This document shows positions 8,093-17,209 of a DNA stretch of 64,000 bases, one piece after another. The translations under genes and the position numbers were made by a program. Location of the stretch: positions 47,192 through 111,191 of the forward strand of contig JACRMN010000021.1 in NCBI GenBank assembly GCA_016214955.1, read 5' to 3'. Source of the stretch: Deltaproteobacteria bacterium. Its GTDB lineage: Bacteria > Myxococcota > Myxococcia > Myxococcales > Anaeromyxobacteraceae. The number at the start of each line of letters is the position of its first letter. The first letter of the stretch is position 1. The notes under the pieces were generated by a model that worked only from the letters and a program-made list of their open reading frames with translations, searched no databases and was not told the origin of the DNA.

Positions 8093-10849
8093 ATGCCCGC
8101 CAGCCCCGTCGCCATCCTCGTCGCCGCCACGCTCGCTGCCGCCGCGCCGGCCCCCCCGCCGCCGCCCGTCCCGGAGATCCCCTTCCAGAAGGCGGTGCTC
8201 GGCAACGGGCTGACCCTGGTCGTGCACGAGGACCACAAGGCGCCCATCGTGGCGGTGAACGTCTGGTACCACGTGGGCTCGCAGAACGAGAAGCCGGGCA
8301 AGACCGGCTTCGCCCACCTCTTCGAGCACCTGATGTTCAACGGCTCGGAGCACGCGCCCGGCGAGTGGCAGAAGGTGGTGGACCGGCTGGGCGCCACCGA
8401 CGTCAACGGCACCACCAACCAGGACCGCACCAACTACTTCCAGACCGTGCCGGCCTCGGCCCTCGACACCATCCTGTGGATGGAGTCGGACCGGATGGGC
8501 CACCTCCTGGGCGCGGTGACCCAGGCGCGGCTCGACGAGCAGCGGGGCGTGGTGCAGAACGAGAAGCGGCAGCACGAGAACCAGCCCTACGGCCAGGTCT
8601 GGGACCTCATCACCCGCGCCACCTACCCCGCCGGCCACCCCTACTCCTGGCCGGTGATCGGCTCGATGGAGGATCTCGAGGCCGCCTCGCTCGAGGACGT
8701 GCGCCAGTGGTTCAAGACCTACTACGGCCCCTCCAACGCCGTGCTGGTGGTGGCCGGCGACGTGCGCTTCGAGGAGGTGAAGGCCAAGGTGGAGAAGGCC
8801 TTCGGCGACATCCCCGCCGGCCCGCCGCTGGCGCGCCACACTGCCTGGCCGGCGAAGCGCACCGGGGTGCAGCGGCAGGTGATGCAGGACAAGGTGCCCC
8901 AGGCCCGGGTCTACCTGGTGTGGAACACCGCCGAGTGGGGCGCCGCGGACGACGAGCTCCTGGGCCTCGCCGCCGGGGTGCTGGCCGGCGGCAAGAGCTC
9001 GCCGCTCTACAAGCGGCTGGTCTACGACGAGCGCATCGCCACCGACGTCTCGGCCTACCAGTCGTCGGGCGAGCTGGGCGGCACCTTCTCCGTCATCGCC
9101 AGCGCCGTGCCCGGCGGCGACCTCGGCAAGGTGGAGAAGGCCATCCACGAGGAGCTGGCGCGCTTCCTCGAGAAGGGGCCGAGCGCCGACGAGGTGGCCC
9201 GGGCCCGGACCCAGCGGCTGGCCGGCCTGGTGCGGGCGGTGGAGAAGGTGGGCGGCTACTCCGCCGGCGGCTTCTTCGGCAAGGCCGACATCCTGGCCCG
9301 CAGCCAGGTGTTCGGCGGCCGGCCCGACTTCTACCGCTCGCTGCTGGAGCGGGTGCGCCAGGCCACGCCCGCCGAGGTGCACGCCGCGGCGCGCCGCTGG
9401 CTCTCCGACGGCGTCTACGTGCTCTCGGTGCTGCCGGAGCCGAAGCGGTCCACGGCCACGGCCGGCCTCGATCGCGCCAAGCCGCCGGAGCCCGGTCCGG
9501 CCCCCGAGCCCTCCTTCCCGGCCTTCCAGCGCGCCCGGCTGGAGAACGGGCTGCAGGTGATCGTCGCCGAGCGCCACGCGGTGCCGGTGGTGAACCTCCA
9601 GCTCCTGGTGGACGCCGGCTACGCCTCCGACCAGTTCGGCGTGCCGGGGCTGGCCCGGCTGGCGGGCGACTGCCTCGACGAGGGCACCCGCACCCGCACC
9701 GCGCTGCAGATCGACGACGAGCTCGACCGGCTGGGCGCCAGCATCTCGGTGCGCTCCGGGCTCGACCTCACCACCGTCTCCTTCTCGGCGCTCAGGTCCA
9801 ACCTGGACCCGTCGCTGGCGGTCTTCGCCGACGTGGTGCTGCACCCCGCCTTCCCGGCCTCCGACTTCGAGCGCAACAAGGAGCAGCAGCTCGCCGCCAT
9901 CGGGCGCGAGGGCGCCGACCCCTTCTCCACCGGCCTGCGGGTGCTGCCCGGGCTGCTCTACGGCAAGGGGCACGCCTACGCCAACCCGCTCACCGGCACC
10001 GGCACCCGCGGGTCGGTGGCCTCCATCCGGCGCGAGGACGCGGTGCGCTGGTACGAGACCTGGTTCAGGCCCGACAACGCCACGCTGGTGGTGGTGGGCG
10101 ACACCACGCTCGCGGAGATCGTGCCGCGGCTGACGAAGCTCCTGGCCGGCTGGAAGCCGGGGCCGGTGCCCAGGAAGAACCTGGCCCCGGTGCAGCCGCC
10201 GCCGGCGGCCCGCCTCTTCCTCATCGACCGGCCCGGCTCCATCCAGTCGCTCATCCTGGCCGGCCAGCCGGTGCTGCCGCGCGCCAACCCCGACGAGATC
10301 GCCCAGACCACCATGAACACCGTGCTGGGCGGCCAGTTCCTCTCGCGCGTCAACCTCAACCTGCGCGAGGAGAAGCACTGGTCCTACGGCGCCTCGACGG
10401 TGCTCCTCGACGCCCGCGGCCCGCGGCTGTTCTGGGGCTACGCGCCGGTGCAGGCCGACAAGACGGCCGAGGCGCTGGCCGAGCTCAGGAAGGAGATCGA
10501 GGGTATCACCGGCCCCAGGCCGGTGACCGCCGAGGAGCTCTCGCTGGCGCAGAGCCGCCGCTCGCTGGCGCTGCCGGGCCGCTGGGAGGGCTCCTCGGCC
10601 ATCGCCGCCTCCATCGCCGAGATCGTGCGCTTCGGCTTCCCCGACGACTACTTCCAGGGCTACGCCGGCCGGGTGCGGGCCGTGACCCTCGACGACGTGG
10701 CCCGAGCGGCGCGCATCCTCGAGCCCGGCAAGCTCACCTGGGTGGTGGTGGGCGACCGGCAGAAGATCGAGGCAGGGCTGGAGAAGCTCGGGCTCGGCAA
10801 GCCGGTGCTGCTCGACGCCGACGGCAACCCGGCGGTGGCGGGGAGGTAG
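8093..10849 (+). CDS. Two-domain M16 zinc metalloprotease (pitrilysin family)
   Basis: A 918-residue, probably exported protease. The first residues (MPASPVAILVAATLAAAAPA) form a signal peptide. The first M16 unit carries the inverted zinc motif HLFEH (HxxEH, about residues 78-82) and the downstream glutamate in the NEKRQHENQPYGQ region. The second unit (from about residue 480) has the fold hallmarks RARLENGLQVIVAERHAVPV but LAGDCLDEG in place of HxxEH, so it is likely a non-catalytic half. Such tandem M16 proteins occur as single polypeptides in myxobacteria. GGAGG precedes the ATG. It is followed by aguB after 41 bp, with no functional link evident. Confidence 0.9.
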   Translation: MPASPVAILVAATLAAAAPAPPPPPVPEIPFQKAVLGNGLTLVVHEDHKAPIVAVNVWYHVGSQNEKPGKTGFAHLFEHLMFNGSEHAPGEWQKVVDRLGATDVNGTTNQDRTNYFQTVPASALDTILWMESDRMGHLLGAVTQARLDEQRGVVQNEKRQHENQPYGQVWDLITRATYPAGHPYSWPVIGSMEDLEAASLEDVRQWFKTYYGPSNAVLVVAGDVRFEEVKAKVEKAFGDIPAGPPLARHTAWPAKRTGVQRQVMQDKVPQARVYLVWNTAEWGAADDELLGLAAGVLAGGKSSPLYKRLVYDERIATDVSAYQSSGELGGTFSVIASAVPGGDLGKVEKAIHEELARFLEKGPSADEVARARTQRLAGLVRAVEKVGGYSAGGFFGKADILARSQVFGGRPDFYRSLLERVRQATPAEVHAAARRWLSDGVYVLSVLPEPKRSTATAGLDRAKPPEPGPAPEPSFPAFQRARLENGLQVIVAERHAVPVVNLQLLVDAGYASDQFGVPGLARLAGDCLDEGTRTRTALQIDDELDRLGASISVRSGLDLTTVSFSALRSNLDPSLAVFADVVLHPAFPASDFERNKEQQLAAIGREGADPFSTGLRVLPGLLYGKGHAYANPLTGTGTRGSVASIRREDAVRWYETWFRPDNATLVVVGDTTLAEIVPRLTKLLAGWKPGPVPRKNLAPVQPPPAARLFLIDRPGSIQSLILAGQPVLPRANPDEIAQTTMNTVLGGQFLSRVNLNLREEKHWSYGASTVLLDARGPRLFWGYAPVQADKTAEALAELRKEIEGITGPRPVTAEELSLAQSRRSLALPGRWEGSSAIAASIAEIVRFGFPDDYFQGYAGRVRAVTLDDVARAARILEPGKLTWVVVGDRQKIEAGLEKLGLGKPVLLDADGNPAVAGR

Positions 10850-10858
10850 GCGGGCCGG

Positions 10859-10864
10859 TAGAAT
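10859..10864 (+). promoter_or_regulatory. Candidate -10 element TAGAAT upstream of aguB
   Basis: TAGAAT preceded by CGG lies in the 41-bp gap between the protease stop and the aguB GTG, 26 bp before the start, with GGAGG between. No clear -35 is visible. Confidence 0.35.
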
Positions 10865-10890
10865 CCGCGCCCCTCGCTGGAGGTGCGCGC

Positions 10891-11778
10891 GTGAGCAAGA
10901 GCTTCCGGGTCGGCCTGGTCCAGATGGCCATGTCGTCCGATCCCGCAGAGAACCTGGCCAGGGCCGCCGCCCGCGTGGAGGAGGCGGCCAGGAAGGGCGC
11001 GCAGGTGGTCTGCCTGCCGGAGATGTTCCGCACCACCTACTTCTGCCAGCGCGAGGACGCGGCCCTCTTCGACCTGGCCGAGACCGTGCCCGGCCCCTCC
11101 ACCGAGAAGCTCTCGCAGGTGGCCCGGTCGGCGGGCGTGGCGGTGGTGGTGCCCATCTTCGAGAAGCGGGCGCCGGGCCTCTACCACAACAGCGCCGTCG
11201 TCCTGGGCGAGGACGGCGCCACCGTCGGCCTGTACCGGAAGATGCACATCCCCGACGACCCGGCCTTCTACGAGAAGTTCTACTTCACTCCGGGTGACCT
11301 GGGCTTCCAGGCCTTCGACCTGCGGGCCGGCCGCATCGGCACCCTCATCTGCTGGGACCAGTGGTACCCGGAGGGCGCGCGCCTCACCGCGCTCCAGGGG
11401 GCCATGGTGCTCTTCTACCCCACCGCCATCGGCTGGCACCCGCACGAGAAGGCCCAGCACGGCGCGGCCCAGCGCGACGCCTGGCGCACCGTGCAGCGCG
11501 GCCACGCCATCGCCAACGGCGTCTACGTGGCGGCGGTGAACCGGGTGGGCCACGAGCGGCCGGAGCCCACGGCCCCGGGCCTCGAGTTCTGGGGCACCAG
11601 CTTCCTCTGCGACCCGTTCGGCGTGGTGCTGGCCGAGGCCTCCACCGACAGGGAGGAGATCCTGGTGGCCGAGGTCGACCCGGCCCGCATCGAGGAGGTG
11701 CGGCGCGGCTGGCCCTTCCTCCGCGACAGGCGCATCGACGCCTACGGTGGCATCGAGAAGCGCTTCCTCGACCGATGA
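10891..11778 (+). CDS. aguB: N-carbamoylputrescine amidase
   Basis: A 295-residue nitrilase-superfamily hydrolase that converts N-carbamoylputrescine to putrescine, CO2 and ammonia. The catalytic triad is visible: Glu in VCLPEMF (about 44), Lys in LYRKMHIPDD (about 116) and Cys in TLICWDQWYPE (about 153). The YEKFYFTPGD and WHPHEKAQHG segments are typical of AguB. The GTG start has GGAGG 6 bp upstream. Its stop overlaps the aguA start (ATGA, 11775-11778), so the two enzymes of agmatine-to-putrescine conversion are translationally coupled. Confidence 0.92.
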   Translation: MSKSFRVGLVQMAMSSDPAENLARAAARVEEAARKGAQVVCLPEMFRTTYFCQREDAALFDLAETVPGPSTEKLSQVARSAGVAVVVPIFEKRAPGLYHNSAVVLGEDGATVGLYRKMHIPDDPAFYEKFYFTPGDLGFQAFDLRAGRIGTLICWDQWYPEGARLTALQGAMVLFYPTAIGWHPHEKAQHGAAQRDAWRTVQRGHAIANGVYVAAVNRVGHERPEPTAPGLEFWGTSFLCDPFGVVLAEASTDREEILVAEVDPARIEEVRRGWPFLRDRRIDAYGGIEKRFLDR

Positions 11779-12833
11779 GCCGCGCACCCCGAGCCGCCGC
11801 GGGCCTCGCCATGCCCGCCGAGTGGGAGCGGCACGAGGCCACCTGGCTCTCCTGGCCCCACAACGTCCGGGACTGGCCCGGGCGCTTCGCCCCCATCCCC
11901 TGGGTCTACGCGCAGATCGTCCGGCGCATCGGCGCCGGCGAGAAGGTGCGGCTCTGCGTCGGCGACGCCGCCGGCGAGGCCCGGGCCCGCAGGGTGCTGG
12001 CGCGCGCCGGCGTGGATCCGGGGCCGGTGGAGCCTCACCGCTTCCCCACCGACCGCATCTGGAACCGGGACAGCGGCCCCATCTTCGTGGCCGGCGGCGG
12101 GAAGAAGGCCATCGCCGGCTTCCGCTTCAACGCCTGGGCCAAGTACCCCGACTGGAAGAGGGACGTGCGCATCCCCGAGCGCGCCGCCCGGGCGCTGCGC
12201 CTGCCGCTCCGCCCGGTGGTGCACCGCGGCCGCGAGGTGGTGCTGGAGGGCGGAGCCATCGACGTCAACGGGCGCGGCTCCCTCCTCACCACCGAGGAGT
12301 GCCTGCTGGATCCCGAGGTGCAGGTGCGCAACCCCGGCTTCGAGCGCCAGGACTACGAGCAGGTGTTCCGCGAGGTGCTGGGCGCCCGGCACACCATCTG
12401 GCTGGGCAAGGGCATCGCCGGCGACGACACCCACGGCCACGTGGACGACCTGGCGCGCTTCGTGGGGCCGCGCACCATCGTCCTCTGCCAGGAGCCCGAC
12501 GGCCGCGACGCCAACCACCGGCTCCTCTGCGAGAACCGGGAGCGGCTGGAGGGGGCGCGGCTCGAGGACGGCTCGCGGCCCGAGGTGGTGGCGCTCCCCA
12601 TGCCGCAGCCGGTGGTCTTCGCCGGCCAGCGGCTCCCGGCCAGCTACGCCAACTTCTACGTCTGCAACGCCGCCACGCTGGTGCCCACCTTCGACGACCC
12701 GCACGACCGCATCGCCCTCGGCATCCTCGGGGAGCTCATCTCCGACCGGCCGGTCGTGGGCATCCACGCCCTCGACCTGGTGTGGGGCCTGGGCACGCTC
12801 CACTGCCTCTCGCAGCAGGAGCCGGCGGTCTAG
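11775..12833 (+). CDS. aguA: Agmatine deiminase
   Basis: A 352-residue enzyme of the guanidino-group-modifying family that hydrolyses agmatine to N-carbamoylputrescine and ammonia. Recognisable elements are PAEWERHEATWLSWPHN near the N-terminus, RIWNRDSGPIFV (about 93-104), the HGHVDD motif (about 216-221) and the C-terminal catalytic cysteine in TLHCLSQQEP (about 342). The start overlaps aguB by 4 bp. With aguB it forms a complete agmatine route to putrescine; an arginine decarboxylase to supply agmatine is not in the window. Confidence 0.92.
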   Translation: MSRAPRAAAGLAMPAEWERHEATWLSWPHNVRDWPGRFAPIPWVYAQIVRRIGAGEKVRLCVGDAAGEARARRVLARAGVDPGPVEPHRFPTDRIWNRDSGPIFVAGGGKKAIAGFRFNAWAKYPDWKRDVRIPERAARALRLPLRPVVHRGREVVLEGGAIDVNGRGSLLTTEECLLDPEVQVRNPGFERQDYEQVFREVLGARHTIWLGKGIAGDDTHGHVDDLARFVGPRTIVLCQEPDGRDANHRLLCENRERLEGARLEDGSRPEVVALPMPQPVVFAGQRLPASYANFYVCNAATLVPTFDDPHDRIALGILGELISDRPVVGIHALDLVWGLGTLHCLSQQEPAV

Positions 12834-12863
12834 CGAGCCCCCGCGGGTTCCGGGCCGAGGCGG

Positions 12864-13451
12864 CTACCTCGAGGGCGCGGCGGCGGCGGCCGCCTCCCCG
12901 CCGGACGGCGGCGCAGCGCGGGCCTCGGCCTCGGCGGCGGCCCGGAGCTGGGAGAGCCCCTTCTCGAAGTCGCCCCCGATCATCTTCTCGAAGTCCATGA
13001 AGAGCGACATGGCCTTGCCCATGAAGTTGTTGGTGCCGACCATCTTCCAGCTCACCCGCGTTCCGGCGCCGTCGGGCGCGAAGGTGAAGGTGGTGGGGCT
13101 CACGGCCTCCATCGGCTTCAGGAACTCGAGCTTGATGGCCACGCGGCTGCCGGGCGCGGCCTCGGTGATGGTCATGCGCCCCTCGCCCACCTTGTCGTTG
13201 CCCACCCATGCATAGCCGTGGCCCACCGAGCCCGGAGCGCCGGTGAGCGTGGTCTTCATGCCGGGGTCGAGCTTGGCCCAGGGAGACCACTGGGCCCAGC
13301 GGCCGAAGTCGGCCACCTGGGCGTAGACCACCTCCGGCGGCGCGGCCACGGTGGCGCTGCGCTCCACCTGGTAGCCGGCGGGGCGCGTGGCGATGACGGC
13401 GACGAGGACGGCGACGATTGCCGCCACGACGAGCAGGACCTTCTTGAGCAT
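12864..13451 (-). CDS. SRPBCC-family (START-like) membrane-anchored protein
   Basis: A 195-residue protein with one N-terminal hydrophobic segment (MLKKVLLVVAAIVAVLVAVIA) followed by a polyketide-cyclase/SRPBCC ligand-binding domain. The domain shows VERSATVAAPPEVVYAQVADFGRWAQWSPW, GMKTTLTG and GTRVSWKM elements spaced as in this superfamily. The Ala-rich tail after about residue 165 is low complexity. Ligand and role are unknown; proteins of this type are often annotated only by fold. Start ATG 13451 is chosen because it begins directly with the hydrophobic anchor. It is convergent with aguA and divergent from the cardiolipin synthase gene. Confidence 0.8.
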   Translation of the reverse strand: MLKKVLLVVAAIVAVLVAVIATRPAGYQVERSATVAAPPEVVYAQVADFGRWAQWSPWAKLDPGMKTTLTGAPGSVGHGYAWVGNDKVGEGRMTITEAAPGSRVAIKLEFLKPMEAVSPTTFTFAPDGAGTRVSWKMVGTNNFMGKAMSLFMDFEKMIGGDFEKGLSQLRAAAEAEARAAPPSGGEAAAAAAPSR

Positions 13452-13587
13452 GGTTCGACCCCCGGAGAGAGCCGCTTCCATAGCGCGGGCCGCCGGGGTC
13501 CGCCGAGCCCGGGTGGTACACCCCGGCCGGAGCCCTTCGCCTCGACGGACGGCCGGCCGCGTGCTCTGCTCCAGGGAGCCCGGCCCC

Positions 13588-15033
13588 GTGGACCTCATCC
13601 CCGACAGCCTGCCCCCGCTCGCCTGGTTCGCCCTCGAGGCGCTCTGGGTGCTGGGCGTGGTGCTGGGCGTGGCCTGGGAGCGGCGCCCGCCCGCCTCGAC
13701 GCTGGCCTGGATCCTGGTGCTGGCGCTCCTGCCGGTGGTGGGCCTGCCGGTGTACCTGGTGCTGGGGCCGCGCCGGCTCAAGCGCCGGCGGCTGCGGATG
13801 GCCCGGGCCCGCAGCCGGCTCGGCCCCGCCCTCGAGGCCTGGCACCGCGCCCGCGGCGCCGACCTCTCGGTGGCCGAGCAGCTCATGCGGCTCCTCACCC
13901 GGCTCACCGGGATCCCGCCGGAGACGGCCGCCCGGGTGACGCTGCTGCCCGGAGGAGACGAAGCGCTGGCCTCCATCGTCGAGGCGGTGGGCCGGGCCCG
14001 CCACCACGTTCACGTCGAGTACTACATCTTCCGGCCCGACCGGAGCGGGGCCCGGCTCCGCGACGCGCTGGCCGCGGCCGCGGCCCGCGGCGTGGAGGTG
14101 AAGCTGCTGGTGGACGCCGCCGGGTCGGCCAGCCTCTCCCGCACCTTCCTGCGCCCGCTGCTCCAGGCCGGCGGCCGCTTCGCCCGCTTCAACCGGGTGG
14201 CCCACGCCCGCCTGGGCCAGTGGCTGGGCAACTTCCGGACCCACCGCAAGATCGTGGTGGTGGACGGCGACGTCGGCTTCACCGGCGGCATCAACGTCAC
14301 CGACGACGAGAGCCGCGCCGCCCGCGGCTCCGCCGCCTGGCGCGACACCCACCTGCGGCTCGAGGGAGGGGCCGTGCACGGGCTGCAGGCGGCGTTCCTG
14401 GAGAACTGGTTCTACACGCTGCGCGCCGAGGGGCTGCCGGACGACACCGGGGCGCTGGCCTCCTACTTTCCGGCCTCGGACGGCGGCGGCTGCCCGGTGC
14501 AGGTGGTGACCTCGGGCCCCGACCAGGAGCAGCCGGCGGCGGCGGCGCTCTTCCAGGCGGCGCTGGCCGGAGCCAGGGAGCGGGCCTGGATCACCACGCC
14601 CTACCTCGTCCCCGACGAGGCGCTGCTGGCGGCGCTCCGCGGGGCGGCGCTCCGCGGCGTGGACGTGCGCCTCCTGGTCCCCGCCCGGTCCGACTCCGCC
14701 GTCGTCGACGCCGCCGGCCGCAGCTTCCACGACGCGCTGCTGCGCGCCGGGGTGCGGATCTTCCACTACTTGCCGGCGATGCTGCACGCCAAGACGTGGG
14801 TGGTGGACCGCGGGCTCGCGCTGGTGGGCACCGCCAACCTCGACCCCCGCAGCATGGGGCTCAACTTCGAGGTGGTGGCGGCGGTGTATGGCGGCGGGCT
14901 GCCGGACGAGCTGGCGGCGCTGTTCCTGCGCGACCTGGAGACGGCGCGCGAGCGCACCGGGCGCGAGGCCCGCGATCCCTTCGGGCGGCGGCTGTTCGCC
15001 TCGGCGGCCCGGCTGCTGGCGCCGCAGCTCTGA
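13588..15033 (+). CDS. cls: Cardiolipin synthase (phospholipase D family)
   Basis: A 481-residue membrane enzyme that condenses phosphatidylglycerol molecules into cardiolipin. Two N-terminal transmembrane segments (about 8-25 and 35-53) precede two phospholipase D domains. Each has an HKD motif: HRKIVVVD (about 221-228) and HAKTWVVD (about 399-406). The GGINVTDDE and GTANLDPRSMGLNFE blocks are also typical. The chosen GTG at 13588 has a GGGAG-type ribosome site; a longer in-frame reading from 13387 would overlap the divergent gene. It is followed by a stem-loop and the CitE-like gene. Confidence 0.9.
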   Translation: MDLIPDSLPPLAWFALEALWVLGVVLGVAWERRPPASTLAWILVLALLPVVGLPVYLVLGPRRLKRRRLRMARARSRLGPALEAWHRARGADLSVAEQLMRLLTRLTGIPPETAARVTLLPGGDEALASIVEAVGRARHHVHVEYYIFRPDRSGARLRDALAAAAARGVEVKLLVDAAGSASLSRTFLRPLLQAGGRFARFNRVAHARLGQWLGNFRTHRKIVVVDGDVGFTGGINVTDDESRAARGSAAWRDTHLRLEGGAVHGLQAAFLENWFYTLRAEGLPDDTGALASYFPASDGGGCPVQVVTSGPDQEQPAAAALFQAALAGARERAWITTPYLVPDEALLAALRGAALRGVDVRLLVPARSDSAVVDAAGRSFHDALLRAGVRIFHYLPAMLHAKTWVVDRGLALVGTANLDPRSMGLNFEVVAAVYGGGLPDELAALFLRDLETARERTGREARDPFGRRLFASAARLLAPQL

Positions 15034-15038
15034 CGTCC

Positions 15039-15061
15039 GGGCCGGCGGCCGTTGCCGGCCC
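15039..15061 (+). terminator. Stem-loop after cardiolipin synthase gene
   Basis: GGGCCGGC and GCCGGCCC form a perfect 8-bp stem with a 7-base loop, 5 bp after the cls stop. No T-run follows, so it would be a Rho-assisted or weak intrinsic terminator. Confidence 0.45.
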
Positions 15062-15087
15062 GCGCCGCCTCGTGCTTCCATCGGCGC

Positions 15088-15963
15088 ATGCCCGCCGAGA
15101 TCCGCCCCCGCCGCAGCGTCCTCTACATGCCCGGCGCCAGCGGCCGCGCCATCGAGAAGGCGCGGGGCCTGCCCGCCGACGGGCTGATCCTCGACCTCGA
15201 GGACGCCGTGGCGCCGGCGCAGAAGGAGGAGGCGCGGGCGCTGGTGGCGGCGGAGCTCGGCCGCGGCGGCTTCGGCCACCGGGAGCGGGTGGTGCGGGTG
15301 AACGGCGCCGGCACCCCCTGGCACGAGGCCGACCTCCGGGCCGCGGCCCGCATGGACGCCGACGCGGTGTGCCTTCCCAAGGTGGAGGGCGCGGCGGCGG
15401 TGCGGGCGGCCGAAGCGCGCCTCCTGGCGGCCGGGGCCCCGGGCTCGCTCCGGCTCTGGTGCATGATCGAGACGCCGCGGGGCGTGCTGGCCGCGGCCGA
15501 GATCGCGGCCGCCAGCCCGCGCCTCGCCTGCCTGGTGATGGGCACCTCCGACCTGGTGAAGGACCTGGGCGCGCGCCACACCGCCTCCCGCGCCGAGGTG
15601 CTCACCGCGCTCTCGCTCACGCTGCTCGCCGCCCGGGCCCACGGCCTCGCCGCCCTCGACGGCGTGCACCTCGACCTCTCCGACGACGTCGGATTCGAGG
15701 CCGCCTGCCGCCAGGGGCGCGACATGGGCTTCGACGGCAAGACCCTCATCCACCCGCGCACCATCGAGGCCGCCAACCGCGCCTTCTCGCCCGGCGCCGA
15801 CGAGCTGGCGCTGGCCCGCCGCATCGTGGCCGCCCACGCCGAGAGCCAGGCCCAGGGCAAGGGCGTGGTGGTGGTGGACGGGCGGCTGGTGGAGAACCTG
15901 CACGTCGAGGCGGCGGTGCGGCTCCTGCGGCTCGCGGAGGCCATCGCCGCCCGCGCCTCCTGA
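15088..15963 (+). CDS. HpcH/HpaI aldolase-family (CitE-like) acyl-CoA lyase
   Basis: A 291-residue TIM-barrel enzyme of the citrate lyase beta / malyl-CoA lyase family. The family start RRSVLYMPGASGRAIEKARGLPADGLILDLEDAV is at about residues 6-40. The metal-binding acidic residues lie in LDLEDAV and in the MIETPRGVLAAAEIA stretch. GTSDLVKDLG and DGKTLIHPRTIE (about 228-239) are also conserved. It probably cleaves or forms a beta-hydroxyacyl-CoA such as malyl- or citramalyl-CoA; the exact substrate is not determinable. ATG 15088 is preferred because the domain begins immediately. No citrate lyase alpha or gamma genes are adjacent, so it is not a citrate lyase complex. Confidence 0.85.
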   Translation: MPAEIRPRRSVLYMPGASGRAIEKARGLPADGLILDLEDAVAPAQKEEARALVAAELGRGGFGHRERVVRVNGAGTPWHEADLRAAARMDADAVCLPKVEGAAAVRAAEARLLAAGAPGSLRLWCMIETPRGVLAAAEIAAASPRLACLVMGTSDLVKDLGARHTASRAEVLTALSLTLLAARAHGLAALDGVHLDLSDDVGFEAACRQGRDMGFDGKTLIHPRTIEAANRAFSPGADELALARRIVAAHAESQAQGKGVVVVDGRLVENLHVEAAVRLLRLAEAIAARAS

Positions 15964-16022
15964 GGCGGGGCCCGCGCGGGAGGGTGCCGGGCGGCGCGGT
16001 CGGCGGTATACCGGTGCCGGTC

Positions 16023-17183
16023 ATGAGCGATCCCCTCTCCGCCGGCGTCGCGTGGCTCTCCGGGCAGGCCGCGCCCATGGCGCACCTGCTGGAGCTGCTG
16101 GTCCGCCAGAACAGCTTCACGCGCAACCCCCAGGGCGTGAACGCGGTGGCCGACCTCGTGGCCGCGGAGCTGGCGAGGCTGGGCCTGGCGGTGGAGCGCA
16201 TCCCGGGCGCCCGCTTCGGCGACCACCTGGCCTTCGCCGGGCCGGCGGCCGGCGCGCCCGCCTTCCTGGTGGGCCACCTCGACACCGTCTTCCCGCCTGG
16301 CCAGTTCGAGGGCTGGGAGAGCGACGGCCGGGTGGCCCGCGGGCCGGGCGTCTTCGACATGAAGGGCGGCGCGGTGGTGATGCTCTTCGGCCTGGCCGCG
16401 CTCGGCGAGGCCGGGCTCCTCGGGCGGGTGGCGGTGCGCGGGATGCTGGTCTCCGACGAGGAGGTCGGGTCCCCCGAGTCGCAGCCGCTCCTGCGGGCCC
16501 GCGCCGCCGGCGCCGCCTGCGCGCTGGTGCTGGAGTCGGGGCGCGAGGGGGACCGCATCGTCACCGCGCGCAAGGGCGTGGCCGCGGTGCGGGCCGAGGC
16601 CAGCGGCGTCGCCGCCCACGCCGGCAACGACCATGCCCGCGGCAGGAACGCCGTCTGGGCGCTCTGCCGCTTCGTGGACCGGGCCCAGGGGCTCACGGAC
16701 CACGGGCGCGGACTCACGGTGAACGTGGGCGTCTTCCAGGGCGGCACCACCAAGAACACCGTGCCCGACAGGGCTTACGCGGAGGTGGACCTGCGCTTCG
16801 CCACCCCGGCGGACGGGGAGCGGCTCGAGGCGGCGCTGGCGCAGGCGGCAGCCGAGGCGGCGCTGCCGGGCACCCGCATCGAGGTGGCCCGCTCCGCCTG
16901 GCGCGACCCCATGGTGCGCACCGAGGCCTCGGCGGCCCTGGCCGCCCGCTACGGCGCTTGCCAGCGCCAGGCCGGCCTGGGCGACGGCGAGGCGCCCCCC
17001 GCGGGCGGCGGCTCCGACGCCTGCACCACCAGCGCCGCCGGCATCCCCTCCATCGACGGGCTGGGGCCGCGCGGCTCCGGCTACCACACCCGCGAGGAGC
17101 GCATCGAGCTCGCCTCGCTGGTGCCCAAGGCGGAGGCGCTGTTCCGCTTCCTGGCGAGCCAGGCGGGCCCGGCTTCTCGCTGA
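16023..17183 (+). CDS. M20-family metallopeptidase (glutamate carboxypeptidase-like)
   Basis: A 386-residue di-zinc amidohydrolase/peptidase. Metal and catalytic motifs are visible: GHLDTVFPPG (His and Asp, about 84-93), the bridging Asp in FDMKGG (about 116-121) and Glu-Glu in SDEEVGSPES (about 152). A dimerisation domain spans about 190-295, and the last zinc ligand is His in SGYHTREERIE near the C-terminus. The closest type is CPG2-like glutamate carboxypeptidase, which removes C-terminal glutamate. No export signal is seen, so it is probably cytoplasmic. The GST gene starts 26 bp downstream. Confidence 0.88.
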   Translation: MSDPLSAGVAWLSGQAAPMAHLLELLVRQNSFTRNPQGVNAVADLVAAELARLGLAVERIPGARFGDHLAFAGPAAGAPAFLVGHLDTVFPPGQFEGWESDGRVARGPGVFDMKGGAVVMLFGLAALGEAGLLGRVAVRGMLVSDEEVGSPESQPLLRARAAGAACALVLESGREGDRIVTARKGVAAVRAEASGVAAHAGNDHARGRNAVWALCRFVDRAQGLTDHGRGLTVNVGVFQGGTTKNTVPDRAYAEVDLRFATPADGERLEAALAQAAAEAALPGTRIEVARSAWRDPMVRTEASAALAARYGACQRQAGLGDGEAPPAGGGSDACTTSAAGIPSIDGLGPRGSGYHTREERIELASLVPKAEALFRFLASQAGPASR

Positions 17184-17209
17184 ATGGAGTGACCACCGCG
17201 GAGGACCGC

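Noticed and set aside
6796..11778. A very long plus-strand open frame (over 1,600 codons) across lhgO, the M16 gene and aguB
   Set aside because: Only its 3' end (10891-11778) is a real gene. The rest is the antisense or off-frame shadow of lhgO and M16, caused by the scarcity of stop codons at this GC content.
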